From assembly GCF_018603905.1 (NCBI RefSeq), contig NZ_JAHFZZ010000022.1:1-64000 (forward strand): a DNA stretch of 64,000 bases, written 5' to 3'. The position numbers and the translations under genes are program-made. This DNA comes from Nonomuraea sp. NEAU-A123. Its GTDB lineage: Bacteria; Actinomycetota; Actinomycetes; Streptosporangiales; Streptosporangiaceae. The notes beneath the pieces were generated by a model, which saw only the letters and a list, made by a program, of their open reading frames with translations, had not been told where the DNA came from and ran no database searches. Positions 59,518-64,000 of the stretch are shown piece after piece. How positions within the stretch are numbered: position 1 is the first letter of the stretch; each line of letters begins with the position of its first letter.

Positions 59518-59521
<4 letters not shown>
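58943..59521 (-). CDS. folE: GTP cyclohydrolase I
   Basis: A 192-residue enzyme opening GTP to dihydroneopterin triphosphate. Zinc ligands in STCEHHLVPF (Cys80, His83) and ECEHLCMTMRG, plus GLSKLARLVDVFARRPQVQERMTSQIAD are complete. GTG 59521 overlaps the ftsH stop (GTGA at 59518-59521). The stop lies within the first 14-bp repeat. Confidence 0.97.
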
Positions 59522-61512
<1,991 letters not shown>

Positions 61513-61737
61513 CCGATGCGGAACCCCTTGCGGGCCCGTCCCTTCCTGACCATGGCCTGGAACCCCGGGAATGTCCCGGGGCCGCGGCATCCGACGCCGC
61601 GACTTCTGACTACCCGAAGGGGACGCTTGGTCACCCTCCCGGAGTCAGAAGGTACACCGGGAAGCGAGCGGAGGGACCGCCCGCTACACCGGTCTTGCCC
61701 TACCAACGTACGTCAGGTGGCGCGGTGTTCCCGGCGA

Positions 61738-62289
61738 CTACTTGTAAACATGGGGAGCCAGCGTCCCGATGAAGGGGAGATTGCGATAACGCTCCGCATA
61801 GTCGAGCCCATAGCCGATGACGAACTCGTTGGGAATGTCGAAACCGACGTACTTCACCTCGATCGGCACCTTCAGCGCGTCGGGCTTGCGCAGCGCGGCG
61901 CAGATCTCCAGCGACGCCGGGTTGCGCGACTTCAGGTTCTCCAGCAGCCAATGGAGGGTCAGCCCTGAGTCGATGATGTCCTCGACGATCAGCACATGGC
62001 GGCCCAAGATGTCGGTGTCGAGGTCCTTCAGCACCCGTACGACGCCGGACGACTTGGTGCCCGCGCCGTAGGACGACACCGCCATCCAGTCCATCTGAAC
62101 GGGCACGTGCAGGGCCCTGGCCAGGTCGGCCATCACCATGACCGCGCCTTTCAACACGCCCACGAGCAGGATCTCCGTGCCCGCGTAGTCGGCGTCGATC
62201 CGCCCGGCAAGCTCTTTGATCTTGGCCTGGAGCTCGTCCTGGGGAATCAGGACTTTCTCGAGGTCCTTGCCCATATCGGCAGCATCCAC
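61738..62289 (-). CDS. hpt: Hypoxanthine phosphoribosyltransferase
   Basis: A 183-residue purine salvage enzyme. PRPP loop VLIVEDIIDSGLTL, the flap region around MAVSSYGAGTKSSG, VGVLKGAVMVMADLARAL and VGFDIPNEFVIGYGLDYAERYRNLPFIG at the C-terminus are diagnostic. ATG 62289 or ATG 62274 may start it. tilS ends 10 nt upstream of its ATG; hpt and tilS are adjacent to ftsH in most bacteria. Confidence 0.96.
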   Translation of the reverse strand: MDAADMGKDLEKVLIPQDELQAKIKELAGRIDADYAGTEILLVGVLKGAVMVMADLARALHVPVQMDWMAVSSYGAGTKSSGVVRVLKDLDTDILGRHVLIVEDIIDSGLTLHWLLENLKSRNPASLEICAALRKPDALKVPIEVKYVGFDIPNEFVIGYGLDYAERYRNLPFIGTLAPHVYK

Positions 62290-62299
62290 CTGTGGTTCC

Positions 62300-63292
62300 T
62301 TACGCGATGGGACTCATGGCGACTATCAGGGTGTCATACCGCCGCACAGCGGCCAGCCCCCCGGGTAGATCCACGGCCTTCTGCCCGCGCCACGCCGTGA
62401 TCAGCCGGTCCACGGCACGCACGTGGGTCGCGGAGAGGGCCCCGGACTGCGCTCCCGCCGCGATGGCCGCCCGTCGCAGAACGCGCCGCCGGACGGCGTC
62501 TGGGAGGCGTTCCAGCTCGGGTACGGCCAGTGTCACCGAACCGGCAATATCGCTTAGAGCGCAATCCTGATACGCCGATTCGGCCCATGCGTCGAGGGCG
62601 TCGGCGTCGTCTCTGGCGAGATCGGCGGTCCTGGCGAGCGCCTCGGACACGCCGGGACCCAGCTCCGACTCCAGCAGCGGGAGGACCCTGGTGCGTACCC
62701 GGACACGGGTGTAGCGAGGATCCGCATTGTGCGGGTCGTCCCAGGGATCGAGGCCTTGTGCCGTACACGCGGCGACCGTGGTGGCGCGGGAGAGGGAGAG
62801 CAGCGGCCGGCGATAGCGGCCGGTCACCGGAGCCATGCCGGACAGCGACCGGAGCCCGCTCCCCCTGGCCAGGCCGAGCAGCACGGTTTCGGCCTGGTCG
62901 TCCCTGGTGTGGCCGAGCAGCACGGCCGCGGCCTGGAGCTTGTCGGCCGCCTCGGCGAGAGCGGCGTAGCGGGCGTCTCGGGCCGCCGCTTCCGGGCCGC
63001 CGGTCGTACCGACGTCCACGGTGAGGATGTCGGCATGGTCGAGGCCCAGGGCCGGGGCCAGTGCGGCCACCGTCTCCGCGCGTGCGGCGGAGCCTTCCTG
63101 GAGCTGGTGATCCACCGTGAGCAGCCCGGCCTTCAGGCCCGCGCGCGGCGCGACGAAGCCGAGCGCGGCGGCGAGCGCGAGGGAGTCGGCTCCCCCGCTG
63201 CACGCCACCAGCACGAGCTCGCCGTCTGCCACGTCGGCCAGCGCCTCGCGGACGGCCCTGCGGACGTCCGCGACTGCCGGGTGCGGGCCCAT
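62300..63292 (-). CDS. tilS: tRNA(Ile)-lysidine synthetase
   Basis: A 330-residue ATP-pyrophosphatase that converts the wobble C of tRNA-Ile(CAU) to lysidine. P-loop VACSGGADSLALAAAL near residue 30, GLLTVDHQLQ, LGHTRDDQAETVLLGLARGSG and RPLLSLSRA mark the family. The C-terminal extra domain is short, as in actinobacteria. Follows the zinc metalloprotease by 7 nt. Confidence 0.95.
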   Translation of the reverse strand: MGPHPAVADVRRAVREALADVADGELVLVACSGGADSLALAAALGFVAPRAGLKAGLLTVDHQLQEGSAARAETVAALAPALGLDHADILTVDVGTTGGPEAAARDARYAALAEAADKLQAAAVLLGHTRDDQAETVLLGLARGSGLRSLSGMAPVTGRYRRPLLSLSRATTVAACTAQGLDPWDDPHNADPRYTRVRVRTRVLPLLESELGPGVSEALARTADLARDDADALDAWAESAYQDCALSDIAGSVTLAVPELERLPDAVRRRVLRRAAIAAGAQSGALSATHVRAVDRLITAWRGQKAVDLPGGLAAVRRYDTLIVAMSPIA

Positions 63293-63299
63293 GATCAGA

Positions 63300-64000
63300 T
63301 CAGGCGGGCAGGGCGTTGCTGCCGGTCACGCGGCGCACCCAGGCGCTGGGGTCGGTGATCTCGGCTGTCGTCGGCAGGGTCTCGGGTGAGGTCCAGACGC
63401 GGTTGAAGCCGTCCATGCCGGCCTGCTCCACCACCGCGCGGACGAAGGCCGAGCCCTCGGCGTACTGCTTCATCTTGACCTCGATGCCCAGCAGCCGCCG
63501 GACCGTGCGGTCGAGGCGCGAGCCGCCCTCGCGGCGATGGGCGAACTTGGCGCGGATGTCGGCCACCGACGGCACCACCGAGGGGCCAACGGCGTCCATG
63601 ACGTAGTCACCGTGCCCTTCGACCAGCGTCATCACGGCCGTGAGCCGGTCGAGGATCTCCTTCTGGGCAGGCGTCTGGATGGCGTCGATGAGGTTGCCCT
63701 CGCCGCCGCGCACCACGTCGGCCACCGTGTCGGCGGCGGTGCGCAGCCGCTCCAGCAGTGTGCCCAGGTCGAGGTCGGAGGCCAGCAGGAACTCGGTCAT
63801 CTGCGAGCGGATGTATTCGCGCAGCCACGGCACCCCGGTGAACTGCACGCGGTGCGTCTCCTCGTGCAGGCACACCCAAAGGCGGAAGTCGTGCGGGTCG
63901 ACGTTCATCTCGCGCTCGGCGTGCACGATGTTGGGCGCGACGAGCGTCAGACGCCCCGCCGGCTCGCGGCCCGTCGGGTCGGGCGGCAGGAACAGCTCAT
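63300..64000 (-). CDS. Zinc-dependent metalloprotease (zincin), partial
   Basis: The C-terminal 233 codons of a larger protein that starts beyond the right edge. LTLVAPNIVHAEREMNVDPHDFRLWVCLHEETHRVQF contains the HExTH-type zinc motif of the actinobacterial zincin_2/DUF2342 family, sometimes labelled as associated with coenzyme F420 synthesis. KMKQYAEGSAFVRAVVEQAGMDGFNRVW is the conserved end. Cytoplasmic; substrate unknown. Its place upstream of tilS-hpt-ftsH is conserved. Confidence 0.9.
   Translation of the reverse strand, partial: ELFLPPDPTGREPAGRLTLVAPNIVHAEREMNVDPHDFRLWVCLHEETHRVQFTGVPWLREYIRSQMTEFLLASDLDLGTLLERLRTAADTVADVVRGGEGNLIDAIQTPAQKEILDRLTAVMTLVEGHGDYVMDAVGPSVVPSVADIRAKFAHRREGGSRLDRTVRRLLGIEVKMKQYAEGSAFVRAVVEQAGMDGFNRVWTSPETLPTTAEITDPSAWVRRVTGSNALPA

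Overview
This is a high-GC actinobacterial chromosomal window. The gene order zincin-type metalloprotease, tilS, hpt, ftsH, folE, folP, folB, folK, DUF3180 ... DUF2520, panC, coaX, lysS, lsr2, clpC, with disA, radA and mutY further left, is the conserved actinomycete housekeeping block also known from Mycobacterium and Streptomyces. The mix of accessory genes and the coding style suggest a Streptosporangiales member (Nonomuraea-like); that assignment is inference.

Layout. 1-2.5 kb: a partial ORF end, a two-domain FKBP lipoprotein, a DUF2293 protein and a YjbR/MmcQ protein. 2.5-8.5 kb: a secreted serine hydrolase, then a catabolic group (2-keto-4-pentenoate hydratase, solute-binding lipoprotein and kynureninase as one operon, with a divergent dienelactone hydrolase) and a VanZ protein. 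8.6-16.9 kb: a GntR regulator, a DivIVA-like coiled-coil protein with eleven perfect 11-residue repeats, gamma carbonic anhydrase, a lipoprotein, a large protein of unknown function, CsoR and a glycosyltransferase pair. 17-22.9 kb: an EtfD-like Fe-S reductase, an isomerase/methyltransferase/TetR operon, and a MerR-thioredoxin pair behind a strong palindrome. 22.9-29.5 kb: radA, disA, mutY, two paralogous cupins divergent from a MarR regulator, and an orphan EboE-like gene with a structured leader. 29.8-36.4 kb: clpC, lsr2, a 48-residue membrane protein, two RDD proteins (one with a long Gly-Tyr-Gln repeat domain) and argA.

36.4-42.5 kb: a cyclic-di-AMP (ydaO-type) riboswitch in front of an NlpC/P60 cell-wall hydrolase, a stand-alone LuxR-type HTH protein, a decayed-looking stretch, a divergent hxlR/oxidoreductase pair, lysS and a small secreted protein. 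42.5-48 kb: coaX, an in-frame nadB-nadC fusion sitting where panD is found in mycobacteria, a small coupled ORF, panC and a DUF2520 protein. 48-56.2 kb: a MidA-type methyltransferase, P450, TerC, a SAM-IV riboswitch controlling a class V aminotransferase, DoxX, an orphan nuoD coupled to a membrane acyltransferase, and a mazEF pair. 56.2-64 kb: a minus-strand, largely overlapping operon zincin (partial) - tilS - hpt - ftsH - folE - folP - NTF2-like - folB - folK - DUF3180.

Working together: the block joins folate, NAD, pantothenate/CoA and purine salvage with proteolysis (FtsH, ClpC), genome maintenance (RadA, DisA, MutY) and nucleoid structure (Lsr2). DisA makes c-di-AMP, and the 36.7 kb riboswitch senses it to set expression of a peptidoglycan hydrolase. 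No prophage, IS element, CRISPR array, rRNA or tRNA was seen. Regulation shown by sequence includes two riboswitches, one candidate unassigned structured leader, several divergent operators and several leaderless start candidates. Short tail-duplication repeats recur between genes.
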